Source: Symbiodinium natans (taxonomy: Eukaryota; Sar; Dinophyceae; Suessiales; Symbiodiniaceae). Taken from it: DNA of 62,000 nucleotides. The position numbers were made by a program, and so were the translations under genes. Under the pieces are notes generated by a model. That model was not told where the DNA came from. It searched no databases and worked only from the letters and a program-made list of their open reading frames with translations. Within the stretch, counting starts at the first letter, position 1; each line of letters starts with the position of its first letter. The DNA is taken from contig CAJNDS010002488.1 of the NCBI GenBank assembly GCA_905221605.1, forward strand, positions 132,900-194,899, given 5' to 3'. Below are positions 51,601 through 61,348 of the stretch, in pieces.

Positions 51601-52984
51601 CCTTAAATTCCTAAATCCCCCCCCCCCCCCTCCCAACTCCGTAAACCCCTGAAAGCTCTCAAATTTGAAGCCTCCCAAGCCCCCGAAATCGCCTAAGCCC
51701 CCTTAAACCCCATGAACCTGACACCCCTCATCCCTAAGCCCTAAACCACACCTAGACCCTTAATCCCCCAAACAACCGGGCTTGGGGTGCTTCGGGGGCC
51801 TAAACCCTAAACCCTAAACCCTCTCTACCATATATATTTAAACCTTAATGGAATTTCAGAATGAATATTGTGTGAACGTACCAACGGGGCTTATAAAGAT
51901 CTTTTCACTGCCCCGTAATACTAATACTAAAAGACTGTATAGTTTTATAATTAGAAGGTAAGGAGCACGCTTTTGTAGTTAGCAAAAATTTAGGCTTTTA
52001 TGACGGGCACATATTATAATAGTAGCAAAAGGGCCCTTTAGGGTTTAGAGTTGGGTTTGGAAGAAGTTGGTGTCCCAAGAGATGCAGCCCCCACACACCC
52101 ACAAGCCCTAACATTCGTAGGGAGCCCGCCCCAAGATCTTCGAGAACTCATCCACGGTAAGTCTGAGGCCGCCAGCCTCACAGGAATGTCGGGTTGTTGG
52201 TTAAGGCTTAGGGCTTAGGGCTTAGGGTTTAGGGTTGAGGGTTTCGGGACTTTCAGGTTCGAAGGCTTTCGGTGTTTCAGCGGCATGCATGGGGCAGGGC
52301 AGGGGCTTAAGGTTGCTGGGGCGGTTTCAAGGGTTGTCCGGAATTGTCGGGGTTTAGGGTTTAGGGTTTGGGGTTTGGGGTTTAGGGTTTAGGGTCTCTG
52401 TCATTCTACTGCATCTTTTGCACACCCAAGATACAAGGAACCCTAAACCCTACATGGACCCCAAAAAGCCCTAAGCCCTCACCCTAAACCCAACCAACAA
52501 AAAGGGAACGGCTCTTGTGCCATGAGAACCCCGAGCTCAAGCAAAATCCGGGAGCCCATAGCTCACGGGGTATTTAGGGCTTAGGGTTTATTATAAATTA
52601 TAGGGGTAGGGTTTAGGGATCAAGGCTAGCTAGAGCTGGGGTTCTGAGTAGGGTCGCGTGGGCGATTCTTGGGTCTTGCTGGCTGGCTCTGTTGGGAGGA
52701 ACCTTACCCTACATCCTACCTACCCTCCTTAGTGGAGTTACCTGGTCCCTTAGTATGGGCTCTTCAAAAAAGACCCCTACTGCCCTACACAGCCCAAAGG
52801 CCCATACTTCAGCCTTAAAGGAGGCAAGGGCAAACCTAAACCCTAAACCCTAAACCCTAGACCCTAAACCCTAAACCCAAAAACAAAACCCCTGAACCCC
52901 TGCACTTGCAAAGGGCCCCGGCCACTACGCAGCAATGCAGCGTCTCCGCAAACATTTCGGGCCCTGCTGCGGTGGCCGCATTCC
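48625..52984 (-). CDS. Row of about 12 candidate minus-strand exons around one strong exon
   Basis: In transcript order: 52984-52910 (NAATAAGPEMFAETLHCC), about 52325-52252 (weak), 52190-52118 (CEAGGLRLTVDEFSKILGRA), about 51545-51360 (IIMRPPYEVIPMGVCFLGQL), 51243-51150 (RQRLMVFRGAPVPQIRAFLN), about 51000-50925 (GRGHKKPVSSVKKRLAPKYY), 50781-50386 (strong, separate entry), 49806-49739 (MQAAPPVPVIPSGLSEAEAA), about 49430-49375 (VAHRQELNTWLLAHPGK), 49277-49219 (VEIPDPDGEPCFEGENL), 48962-48890 (LANGPEVCSMSGGAHSA) and 48705-48625 (after gatctag, DVPVTSGVPPSWLTSKAPSG). Between them lie telomere-like arrays. Order and strand agree; phases were not fully tested. Confidence 0.4.
48730..49030. repeat. 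CCCTAAA/CCCTATAAA/CCCGAAA mixture
   Basis: Blocks of CCCTATAAA, CCCGAAA and CCCTAAA alternate around the exon candidate at 48890-48962. Confidence 0.9.
49545..49732. repeat. CCCTAAA/CCCGAAA/CCCCAAA array
   Basis: About 26 heptamers with T, G or C at the variable fourth position, arranged in short blocks. Confidence 0.95.
49820..50385. repeat. Very long TTTTAGGGG-type array
   Basis: After about six TTTAGGG units the repeat changes to TTTTAGGGG and TTTAGGGG for about 500 bp, with GGGGCTTTAGGG and TTTTTAGGG variants. It ends directly at the predicted GC donor of the exon 50781-50386. This is the longest telomere-variant block in the window. Confidence 0.95.
50386..50781 (-). CDS. Strong 132-codon exon of an unknown protein
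   Basis: The exon begins after a polypyrimidine ccccccccag at the 50784-50782 side and reads TAQRSGIVTLGFKELEVAIA, then YNVAQEVWTRDEGDTTMWLV, TADSDVMLLTCFIMDHMLKI, KVRHAVELVYFVAPVPSNPD and DSYKWIDFLAPLTVAPFPFK. It ends in a gcccct donor inside the telomere-like array. 132 codons without a stop, with natural composition, is unlikely by chance. The A-x-D-S-D-V string weakly recalls the acidic motif of PIN/FEN-type nucleases, but other motifs are not visible, so no function is assigned. It is part of the larger minus-strand exon row. Confidence 0.65.
51555..52110. other. No confident gene
   Basis: C-run at 51620-51632, decayed CCCTAAAC units, and an AT-rich patch at 51840-52030 (TTTATAATTAGAAGG) that differs from its surroundings and could be part of an unseen element. 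Confidence 0.4.
52640..52900. mobile_element. Relic inverted-repeat element and CCCTAAA units
   Basis: CCCTTAGTATGGGCTCTTC and AGGCCCATACTTCAGCCTTA at about 52750-52823 form an imperfect inverted pair like the motifs at 7740-7840. CCCTAAA units follow. Confidence 0.4.
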
Positions 52985-52987
52985 TGG

Positions 52988-53106
52988 GTTAGGTTTCGGG
53001 TTTAGGGTTTAGGTTTAGGGTTTAGGGTTTAGGGTTTAGGGTTTAGGGTTTAGGGTTTAGGGTTTAGGGTTTAGGGTTTAGGGTTTAGGGTTTAGGGTTT
53101 AGAGTT
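52988..53106. repeat. TTTAGGG array
   Basis: About 16 units starting within 5 nt of the exon candidate 52984-52910. Confidence 0.95.
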
Positions 53107-53109
53107 TAG

Positions 53110-54115
53110 GCTTGGCCTCCAGGAATACTTATAAAGCGGGCACCGCTAGTCAGGTTTAGGGTTTAGGGTTTAGGGTTTCGAGTTTACCCATGAGTAACCC
53201 TACCTAGAGGGGGTGGCAAGGGTTTATGGTCCGCCGACCCTGGCGGCTTGTTGGATGGTTTTGGGGAGAAAACCTTCCCCCTCCCCTCCCTTACACTCCG
53301 CACCCCCCACCACCCCCCCCCCCCCGCCCACACACACGAGGTTTTGGGGTTTGAACCCCCCACTTATCCCGCCCCCACTCCCCACCCCACCCCCTACTCT
53401 CCCCCCCCTACAGCCCAACCAAACCTGCCCCAAAGCTCGAACCCAAAGCCCTAAGCAGAACCCAAAGCCCTAAGCTACCCTAAAGAGAAGAGCATTAAAC
53501 CCACAGAGGCTCAAAACCTGGAGTGAGGGTTCTTGAGGGATTAGGGTTCTGGGTATAGGGTGTGGGGTTTAGGGTTAGGGGTTAGGGGTTTGAGGGTTGA
53601 GAGGTTTCGGGCCTCTTGGGTCGGCGGCATGAGCCGGAGGCTCCTAAACATCTGGGAGCTGTAGAAGGGCTTCCTTGATGCATAGGAATTGGGGTCCAGG
53701 GTTCCCTGAACCCTAAACCCTAAACCCAGAACCCTAAACCCTGAACCCTAAACCCCTTAAAAAAAATACTATGCAGGTAAGGTCCCGGGCTCACGGACAC
53801 TTTATGGTGCTTGGGTGTGTCACACGCCGACCCAGGACCCTGAACCCTCAGATCGACTCCCTTGCAGCTTGCAGACGATCAACCTGAACTCAGATCCTTC
53901 ACACGGTTTAGGGTTTAGGGTTTAGGGTTTAGGGTTTAGGGTTTAGGAACCATAATTGTTTGTGTCGTCACTTCCGCGCGCTTCTGCGGCGACAGTCCCG
54001 GTGCACTTTCGCGACGCGGTTCCCAGAATAACTTCCGTGCGCGAACGTGGCGCAACTTTCAAGAAAAAAGCTGCTCCAGTGGCGAACCTCTCGCCCAGTC
54101 GTTGTTTAAGACATA
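53110..54115. other. C-rich and telomere-like sequence with one ambiguous island
   Basis: 53280-53420 is CCCCACC-rich and its frames are artefacts. TTTAGGG at 53908-53946. The island 53955-54060 is open on both strands (minus reading RSRTEVILGTASRKCTGTVA), so no call is made. Confidence 0.4.
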
Positions 54116-54206
54116 CCCAAAGGCTCCAATGTAGTTCCTTTTTGGGTTAGTTCTAGGGGATTCTAGTATACTACCCCAAAAAAGGTACTACATAGGAGCC
54201 TTTGGG
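54116..54206. mobile_element. Inverted-repeat MITE, AAAGGCTCC family
   Basis: Left CCCAAAGGCTCCAATGTAGT, right AGGTACTACATAGGAGCC followed by TTTGGG; inner CCTTTTTGGGTTAG and CTACCCCAAAAA. Homologous to 36451-36540 but in the opposite orientation. Confidence 0.85.
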
Positions 54207-54219
54207 CAGGGTTTAGGGG

Positions 54220-54400
54220 TAGGACTTAGGGACTTCGGAGGCGAAGCTGCAACCCAATACTGGGATCCGAACGAGGGAGTGCCCGCTCGGGACCTCAACA
54301 AAGACGAACTGAAAGGCCAGGGAGTTATAGGGAGGTTTAGGGTTTAGGGTTTAGGGTTTAGGGTTTAGGGTTTAGGGTTTAGGGTTTAGGTGTAGCGTGG
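54220..54400. other. Ambiguous coding island and TTTAGGG array
   Basis: 54226-54325 is open on plus (EAATQYWDPNEGVPARDLNK after cttag) and on minus (VFVEVPSGHSLVRIPVLG after ctttcag); strand cannot be decided. 54332-54390 is an array of about eight TTTAGGG units. Confidence 0.4.
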
Positions 54401-54504
54401 TGGGATTGTCGGGCTGCCGCGTCAGTGTTGGAGGGAGAGAAAGAGAACGCGTGGCCCATGTCTGCCCAGGAAACCGCAGGAAACCGCAGCTGCTACGTAC
54501 ATTG

Positions 54505-55980
54505 CTATGGGTTCAGAACCTCTGCTATTGGGACCAGCGCCAGCATTCCCCAAGTCACCACAGACCCATTGCCCAGAATGGCGGCAAAAGCCATCTCCAC
54601 AGCCTGGATCTGACTCACTTCTAACAGCTGGTCTTGTACAGCACTGCTGTCGCCGCCACCAGTAGGATCGCCCCAGGTCACCACAGACCCATCGCCCAGA
54701 ATCGCAGCGAACGCAGTGAGGGTGGCCTGGATCTGCTGCACGTCCTTCAGTTGCCCTTGCACAGCACTGCTGTCGCCACCATGCTCAGGATCGCCCCAGG
54801 TCACAACAGACCCATCGCCTAAAATGGCGGCAAAAGCATCGCTTGTGGCTTGGATCTGCTGCACGCCCTTGAGCTGACCTTGCACACCGCTGCTGTCGCC
54901 ACCGAAACAAGCTTCGCCCCAGCTCACAACAGACCCATCGCACCGCACAGCAGCATATGCAAATCCGGTAGCCTGGATCCGCTGCACGTCTTTCAGCTGA
55001 CCTTGCACAAAACTGCTGTCGCCACCATGCTCAGGATCGCCCCAGGTCACAACAGACCCATCGCCAAGAATGGCAGCGAAAGAGCCGCAAGTATCACTTG
55101 CACAAGAAGCATCCGTAGCTTGCATCAGCTGCACATCCTTCAGTTGAGCTTCAACAGCACTGCTGTCGCCACCATAGCAAGCTTCGCCCCAGGTCACGAC
55201 AGAACCATCGCTCAGAATGGCAGCAAAAACGTAGCTGCTAGCTTGGATCTGCTGCACGTCCTTCAGCAGATCTTGCACAGCACTGCTGTCGCCCCCTTGC
55301 CATGCATCACCCCAGGTTACAGCGGACCCATCGCCCAGAATCGCAGCAAAAGCAGAACCGGTGGCTTGGATCTGCCGCACGTCCTTCAGCTTCCACTGTA
55401 CATCTCTGCTGTCGCCACCACAGAAAGCATGGCCCCAGGTCACAACAGACCCATCGCGTGTAATGGCTGCAAAAGCGTAGTCGGTAGCTTGGATCTGCTG
55501 CACACCCTTCAGCTGCTCTTGCACAGCACCGCTGTCGCCACCGTATCGAGGATCGCCCCAGGTCACAACAGACCCATCGCTCAGAACGGCAGCAAAGCAA
55601 CCGCCATCACAACAACAAGTCGCTTGGATCTGTAGTGTGTCCTTCAGCTTGTCTTGCACAGCACTGCTGTCACCACCATAGGCAGCAGAACCCCAGGTCA
55701 CAACAGAGCCATCACCCAGAATGGCAGCAAAAGCACCGTGATTGCCGCACAGGCGCACGCTGCTCATCTGCCAGGTCAGGGTATCGCCGTTCTGCAAGCT
55801 ACACTCCTCCAGCGTGGCTTTTCCGTCCAGAACGCCTGCGGAGGAGTCCAAGAGTCTACCCCTACCAACTGCCAGAGCCTTCTGCGCTCTGCTCCTCAAT
55901 GATTCTATGGACTCACCTGGTCCTGCTTCAAGCGAAACAGTCCTGCCACTTAGCAGGCTCACCTCGATTGTAAAGGACAT
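54505..55980 (-). CDS. Ubiquitin-like domain plus RCC1-like repeat protein C, intact and intronless
   Basis: A single frame of 491 codons starts MSFTIEVSLLSGRTVSLEAG at 55980 and ends at 54505. Residues 1 to about 75 are ubiquitin-like (GRGRLLDSSAGVL, NGDTLTWQMSSVRL). Ten RCC1-like repeats follow, most with AFAAILGDGSVVTWG and GGDSSAVQ-x-QLKDVQQIQAT. Three repeats are longer: one has an insertion TCCCDGGC and another DASCASDTC, both Cys-rich. The tail is short (LALVPIAEVLNP). Repeats within the gene are more alike than expected for distant paralogues, suggesting repeat turnover. It is the reference copy for judging the damage in copies A and B. Confidence 0.9.
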   Translation of the reverse strand: MSFTIEVSLLSGRTVSLEAGPGESIESLRSRAQKALAVGRGRLLDSSAGVLDGKATLEECSLQNGDTLTWQMSSVRLCGNHGAFAAILGDGSVVTWGSAAYGGDSSAVQDKLKDTLQIQATCCCDGGCFAAVLSDGSVVTWGDPRYGGDSGAVQEQLKGVQQIQATDYAFAAITRDGSVVTWGHAFCGGDSRDVQWKLKDVRQIQATGSAFAAILGDGSAVTWGDAWQGGDSSAVQDLLKDVQQIQASSYVFAAILSDGSVVTWGEACYGGDSSAVEAQLKDVQLMQATDASCASDTCGSFAAILGDGSVVTWGDPEHGGDSSFVQGQLKDVQRIQATGFAYAAVRCDGSVVSWGEACFGGDSSGVQGQLKGVQQIQATSDAFAAILGDGSVVTWGDPEHGGDSSAVQGQLKDVQQIQATLTAFAAILGDGSVVTWGDPTGGGDSSAVQDQLLEVSQIQAVEMAFAAILGNGSVVTWGMLALVPIAEVLNP

Positions 55981-56251
55981 GACGCTACACTGGCGAGGCC
56001 CAACTGCAGTTCCTGATCCCCAAATTTGTGGAGGAGGGGGGGGGGGGAGGGGGGGCGGGCGGTCATCTCAATCACAGAATTCAGGGACCTAACCCCAAAA
56101 CCCTGGCTGAAACGCTCTACGCCCCCTGAATCCCAGGCAATGTGCTGAAGATCGGTGATCCAAAGGAGCGCAGTCAGAGGATGCAGGAACTTCCGGCGTG
56201 TGCTGGTTCTACTCCGAGTTGCAAGCCCCCCCCAACACTCAAACAGCACCT

Positions 56252-56353
56252 GGGGGTTTCCGACATCAGGGGTACCCAAATTGTAGTCCTTAACACTGGG
56301 AAATCCTAACATTCCAAGGGGTTTATACGAGGGGTCTCTTCTTTTCGTAAAGG
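56252..56353. mobile_element. GGGGGTTTACGAAA element upstream of RCC1-C
   Basis: Left GGGGGTTTCCGACATCAGGG and GTACCCAAA; right GGTCTCTTCTTTTCGTAAAG. Inner sequence diverged. Confidence 0.55.
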
Positions 56354-56480
56354 CTCCATATTCAAGCCTCGACCCGATCTCCCTTTATTTGCGAGTTCGG
56401 TTCGAGCAGTATATGGTCCATATCCTCGGTCGCAATTCGTTCACAAATGATCCGAGAACTTACTATCCAACCGTGAACAA

Positions 56481-56580
56481 CTTGGTAACACAGGAACCAC
56501 ATTCTAAGAAGGGTACCCTTTTTGGGGCTGGTCACTTTAGAAGTGAACGTAGGTGAAAAGGGTACCACTGGGCTACCAAG
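56481..56580. mobile_element. Introner-family MITE with an intact 4-bp target duplication
   Basis: Exactly 100 bp with ends CTTGGTAACACAGGAACCAC and GGTACCACTGGGCTACCAAG (inverted repeats); flanked by ACAA on both sides (56477-56480 and 56581-56584). The inner AAGGGTACCCTTTTTGGGG and GTGAAAAGGGTACC match the layout of the element at 43108-43220. Intergenic, about 500 bp upstream of the RCC1-C start. Confidence 0.8.
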
Positions 56581-56669
56581 ACAATGTGTCAGGGAATGTC
56601 AGACACTTCGGGCTTGTAGTGCTTGAGGGGGAACTTTTTTTGAATCTGCCAGGGCCTCAGCCTCATTCC

Positions 56670-57035
56670 CACCCCCCTAAACCCTAAACCCTAAACCCTC
56701 AACTGTCTAACGCCATCTGGTGTGGCAACCCTTAGCCTGAAAACCCTGAACCCCAAACCCGAAACCCATGAACACTTGGAGGTCTGTGGATTCAGGCGCG
56801 GCAACCTAGACAGAAAAACCCGCGTCCTGAACCACCAAGCTGCTCCTAAATCCCAAGCCCCTGAACTGAAACCCTAAACCCTAAACCCTCAAACCCTAAA
56901 CCCTAAACCCTGAACCCTGAACCCCAAAACCCTGAACCCTAAAACCCTAAACCCTAAACCCTGAACCCTAAACCCTAAACCCTGAACCCTGAAGCCTTAA
57001 CCCTAAACCCTGAACCCTAAACCCTAAGGCCCGGC
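56670..57035. repeat. CCCTAAA and CCCTGAA arrays
   Basis: CCCTAAA at 56680-56700, then 56870-57030 with about half the units as CCCTGAA. No gene is visible between them. Confidence 0.9.
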
Positions 57036-57049
57036 CCCAAATCCCTGAA

Positions 57050-57440
57050 CTCAGAGAAGCCCTCAGCCCTCAAATCCACTTCCCACAGGCACATCATCCA
57101 CAAAGGCCCGCGCTCGAGCATGCCCACCATGAGTTCCTCAGAGGCTGGGAGGTTTAGGGTTTAGGGTTTAGGGTTTAGGGTTAAGGGTTTAGGGTTTAGG
57201 GTTTAGGGCTTAGGGTGTGGATTGGTACTAACAGTCCTTAATAGGGATTGTAATCGCGGGCACTATCATCCCTATGATGGATCCCGAAACCCTCAAAAAT
57301 AAATCCAAACCCTAAAAGGACTGTTAGCTGTTAGTATAAGGGGGAACATCCCAAGGTATGGAGCTTAGGGTTCATAAAGGCAACACTCGTGTAGCCACGA
57401 CTGCTTATCAGGAGAGAGAAACTCCGCCGCTGTCTGACAT
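57050..57440 (-). CDS. Two candidate minus-strand exons
   Basis: 57440-57372 after gtcag reads AAEFLSPDKQSWLHECCLYE. 57147-57050 after ccag reads SEELMVGMLERGPLWMMCLW and then EVDLRAEGFSEFRD. The intron between them contains a TTTAGGG array and an inverted-repeat element. Unknown function. Confidence 0.35.
57228..57357. mobile_element. CTTGGGATGTT-family element
   Basis: Left GGTACTAACAGTCCTTAATA, right GGACTGTTAGCTGTTAGTAT then AAGGGGGAACATCCCAAG. The left terminus seems shortened compared with 22414-22504. Confidence 0.65.
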
Positions 57441-57459
57441 AAATGGAAGACACCCTCAA

Positions 57460-57522
57460 CCCTAAACCCTAAACCCTAAACCCTAAACCCTAAACCCTAA
57501 ACCCTAAACCCTAAACCCTAAA
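57460..57522. repeat. CCCTAAA array
   Basis: About nine units. Confidence 0.95.
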
Positions 57523-57590
57523 CGACAGGTTTCTGTGGGTGGCAATTCTGCCAGGTAAGCAATCCCTGTCGCCTCTTGGAGTCGAAGGGT

Positions 57591-57828
57591 ACTTGGAGGT
57601 TCATGGTACTTATTAACCAACTGTCACTGTACTTATAGCTGTACTTATTACCATATTGGGGCACTTAATCGGGCTTATAAGTGGGTTATAAGTACAGCTA
57701 TAACTGGTTCTTTACTCAAGTGTACTTATAGCTGTACTTAGAACCATATTAGGGCACTTAATGGGGCTTATAAGTGGGTTATAAGTGCAGTTAGAGCTGG
57801 TTATTTAGTACCATGAACCTCCAAGTAC
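57591..57828. mobile_element. Full-length ACTTGGAGGTTCATGG element
   Basis: Ends ACTTGGAGGTTCATGGTACT and AGTACCATGAACCTCCAAGT are perfect inverted repeats of about 20 bp. Inside, a unit of about 95 bp (CTGTACTTA...ACCATATT, GGGCACTTAAT, GGGCTTATAAGTGGGTTATA) occurs twice in tandem. Partial copies are at 1200-1412. Confidence 0.85.
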
Positions 57829-57839
57829 TGCCATGCGTG

Positions 57840-58080
57840 GGCGATTTGGGTGTTCACGAGGTTTTTTGGGCTTCGGTTTGATAAATATGTCGACAGCTAC
57901 TACTATTTGCTGAAGAACACCCCTCCCCCCCCCCTCACGAAAAAAACAATAAATTCATAAACAATATCGTTTTTGGTGGGGCTCTTATGCAAATCGTAGT
58001 TTAAGGGTTCAGGGTTAGGGATGTAGGGTTCAGGGATGTTGGGTGTAGTGGCTAGGGATTTAGGGTTCCCCCGTAAGAAC
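57840..58080. other. No confident gene
   Basis: Unique sequence with a C-run at 57924-57937 and an open minus frame of 69 codons that crosses it; not accepted. Confidence 0.4.
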
Positions 58081-58086
58081 AGCTGA

Positions 58087-60227
58087 TGCCTGGAAACAGC
58101 TGACAAGGGCATCTGTGTATGAGAGAGCCACGATGATGAGGAGATTCAGTTTTCTGGAAGAAAGGATGTTGCTAAACCCTAAAACCTAAACCCTAAACCC
58201 TAAACCCTAAAACCCTAAACCCTAAACCCTTGCGTGTAAGAAAGATGTTACCTCCAAAGGTGGGTTTCTGCGGACCCTGCTGTGGTAAACCCTGAACCTT
58301 ATCAACCCTAAACCCTTATCAACCCTAAACCCTTATCAACCCTAAACCCTAAACCCTAAACCCTAAACCCGAAGCCCTAAACCCTCAACCCTAAACCCTA
58401 AAGCGCCAACCCAACCGACAAACCGTTGGGTTCATGGGCTAAACCCTGAACCCTCAGCCATGAACTGACCACTTCATTAAGGGGCACCCGTGATTTGGGG
58501 GGCCGCTTTTATCTAAGGGTAGTTCCACGGTCCCTGAATATTGCCCCTCATAAAGGGTTCTGAAGTATAGGTCCTTGGTTTTTTTAAATAGGTCATGCAA
58601 CTTCCCTAAGATTGCAGGGCGTTTGGGGGCTTAGGGAAGTTTAGGGTTTCGGGAACCCTGGGGGTATTTGGGGCTTAGGGTTTATGGTTCCTCAGAAAAA
58701 GAACCCTTTTAGGGTTGAGGGGTTCGGGTTTAGGGTTTAGGAGTTTGGGGGTTTAGGGTTTAGGGTTTAGGGAGTCAGGGCATTCAGGGCTTCAGGTTGA
58801 GGGGGTTCCTGACCAGCTGAGGTCAGCACCGGATCACACTTCAGCCCACCCTCCAGAAGCCTTTCAGCTGAGGAGACACTTGGGTTTACGCATCGTCCGC
58901 CTAACGCATCCCATACAGGGCTTCACAAAGGTAATCTTGGGGTTAAGGTAAGTCCCATGGATTTGATGTGTTCCTGGTACACGTCCTTGTGGGGTGTGGG
59001 TTCTAAAGGCAGGTGGTCTCTTTATCTGTTACCCTTATACCTGAATACAGCCCCTAGATACACTAATCTGAACCCCGAAATTTTGCCCTGTAAGACAGAA
59101 ACCCTGCTTCAAGAGACCCCCTATAAGGTTTCGGGTTTAAGGCTTAGGGTTTCGAACTTTGATATGGATGAGGGCCCGCCAAAACCTCCCCCAAACCCCA
59201 AAACCCAAAACAAAAAAAAAAAACAAAACCCCCCCAAAGCCCCGAAACCCCAAAAGCCACAAAACCTCAAAACCCCGAAGCCCCAAAACGCCAAAACCCT
59301 AAGACCCCCCAACCCAAAAACCCCGAATCCCAGAGCCCCCAAAACCACGAAACCCCGAAATCCCAAAACCCACAAAACCCGAAAGCACAGAACCCGAAAC
59401 CCCAAAACTCCAGCCCCAAAACCATAAAACCCAAAACCCCATAAGTAAACCCTAAACCCTAAACCCAAAACCCTAAACCCTAAACCCTAAACCGAGGCCA
59501 ATGCTTCAAGGCCGTGAGGAGGGCATCTCGACGTCGGTTTGCGCGCACGTGGCGCGACCTGGGCGGGAAGCACGGCTGTAGGGGTTTATGGTGTAGAGCT
59601 CTGAAGGTTTAGGGTTTAGGGTTTAGGGTTTAGGGTTTAGGGTTTAGGGTTTAGGGTTTAGGGTTTAGGGTTTAGGGTTTAGGTTCTTAGGGCATTTAGG
59701 GTTTTTAAGGTCCAGGTGTCAAGGTTCTTCAGGTTAGGGTTACAAGGTTAGGCGCATCTCCCTCGCGCTCGCTCGCTCCCTCCCTCTCCCTCTCTCTCCC
59801 TTTCCCTCTCCCTCTCTCTCTGCGCTGCGCTTTCTGTTTAATGTGTTTGCGCACATGTGTGCTTCACATGTATGGTTATCGTTCAGGAACTCAGGACAAA
59901 AGGTCCTGGGTGGTGTTGGTGGTCAGGAGTCCGAGAACCTCAGCCCTGGGAAAGAGGGGATGGGGAGGGGGGGGGGGGGGGGAAGGGTTTAGGGTCTAGG
60001 GACCCTAACCTGTTATAGGGCGAAACCCTGAACCCCAAACCCTATAAAGGCGAAACCCTGAACCGTGAAGTGTGAGCCAAGGAGGGCTGTCAGAATATCA
60101 GCAGACGCTGATGAAGCAGAATGCAGAGAGCAAAGATACAAGAAAGGCGAGAGAAAGGGAGAAAGAGACAACATACAGAGTGGCCAAGAAACAATCACAT
60201 ATACAGAATGTAGAGGGAGAAAGAGCC

Positions 60228-60266
<39 letters not shown>

Positions 60267-60310
60267 AGATGGCAAGACGGAAACAGCAAAATACTTGGGT
60301 AGGTTGCCTT
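58087..60310 (+). CDS. Four candidate plus-strand exons
   Basis: 58087-58175 (AWKQLTRASVYERATMMRRF), 58798-58930 (VPDQLRSAPDHTSAHPPEAF and QLRRHLGLRIVRLTHPIQ, donor aag/gtaatc), about 59497-59580 (QCFKAVRRASRRRFARTWRD) and about 60071-60130 (GGLSEYQQTLMKQNAES, running into a GA tract). 58798-58930 is the best (44 codons with donor). Between them are telomere-like arrays. Whether they form one gene is unknown; the complementary strand is also open at 58087-58175. Confidence 0.3.
59200..59440. repeat. CCCCAAAACC-rich tract
   Basis: An A/C-rich array of CCCCAAAAC/CCCCGAAAC variants resembling a different telomere type (CCCCAAAA); the long frames on both strands are artefacts of composition. Confidence 0.85.
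59608..59682. repeat. TTTAGGG array
   Basis: About ten units, about 25 bp downstream of the exon candidate at 59497-59580. Confidence 0.95.
60232..60266. repeat. GA microsatellite
   Basis: (AG)n of about 35 bp. Confidence 0.95.
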
Positions 60311-60605
60311 GAGTAAGGACTCCCCTTTCACGCGGCCTTGTTTTCGTAACATACGGAATTTAAAACCCTAAGCCCAAACCCTAAACCTAGATCCTAAACC
60401 CTCTTCGCAGTGAGCTTAGGACCCCAAACCTGTACCTCAGCGCAACAACCCCTAAACCCTAAACCCTAAACACTAAACCCTAAACCCTAAACCCTAAAAG
60501 TCCTAAACCCGTAACCCTTAAGCCCAATTCCTTGCCAGGCGGCAATTTTCTGTCGAGCTCGCGCTCCTCGTCTTTATCCTCCAGGCATATGGGCTGTATT
60601 ACATG

Positions 60606-60885
60606 GAGTAGGGTTTAGGGTTTAGGGTTTAGGGTTTGGGGTTTGGGGTTTAGGGTTGAGGGGTTAGGGTGTAGCGTTCAGGGCTCAGGGTTCAGGGTTC
60701 AGGGTTTGGGGTTTGGGGTTTAGGGGTTTAGGGGTTTAGGGGTTTAGGGGTTTAGGGGTTTAGGAGTTTAGGAGTTTAGGGGTTTAGGGGTTTAGGGGTT
60801 TAGGGGTTTAGGGGTTTAGGGGTTTAGGGGTTTAGGGGTTTAGGGGTTTAGGGGTTTAGGGTTTGGGGTTTAGGGGTGTATATGG
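60606..60885. repeat. TTTAGGG to TTTAGGGG octamer array
   Basis: Starts with TTTAGGG and TTTGGGG, then about 19 octamers TTTAGGGG, then GGGGTATATAGGG variants to 60940. Confidence 0.95.
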
Positions 60886-61282
60886 GGCATATTTGGGGTA
60901 TGTATGGGGTAGATAGGGTATATAGGGTATATAGGGTATCTGTGGCATGGACCTTTAGGTAGTTTGGTTCTTCGTTCTTCCCAATTTAACAAAATCCACC
61001 AAATCAGGTATACTGTGAGTCCTTTATCCTTCTCTTCTATACTCATACCAACGCCATGAAAAAAGAAATCGGATTCCAGGCAGGGTTCGGACCTACTATA
61101 CTACTAACCAGAAGAGTCAAACCCTAAATAAACCCTAAACCCTAAACCCTAAACCCAGCTGAGGACCGGGGCCTTCTACTCACACAGACCTTGAAGGTCC
61201 TACGCGCATAGGGTACACAGGGTACATAAGCTATGCAGGCTGGGCTCGGGGTGTAGGACTTATAGAAGCTTTCCAGCAAGGT

Positions 61283-61348
61283 TCCTAAACCCTAAACCCT
61301 AAACCCTAAACCCTAAACCCTAAACCCTAAACCCTAAACCCTAAACCC
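61283..61348. repeat. CCCTAAA array
   Basis: About nine units. Confidence 0.95.

Noticed and set aside
59121-59468. Phe/Gly/Val-rich 115-codon minus frame
   Set aside because: Translation of the CCCCAAAACC-rich tract.
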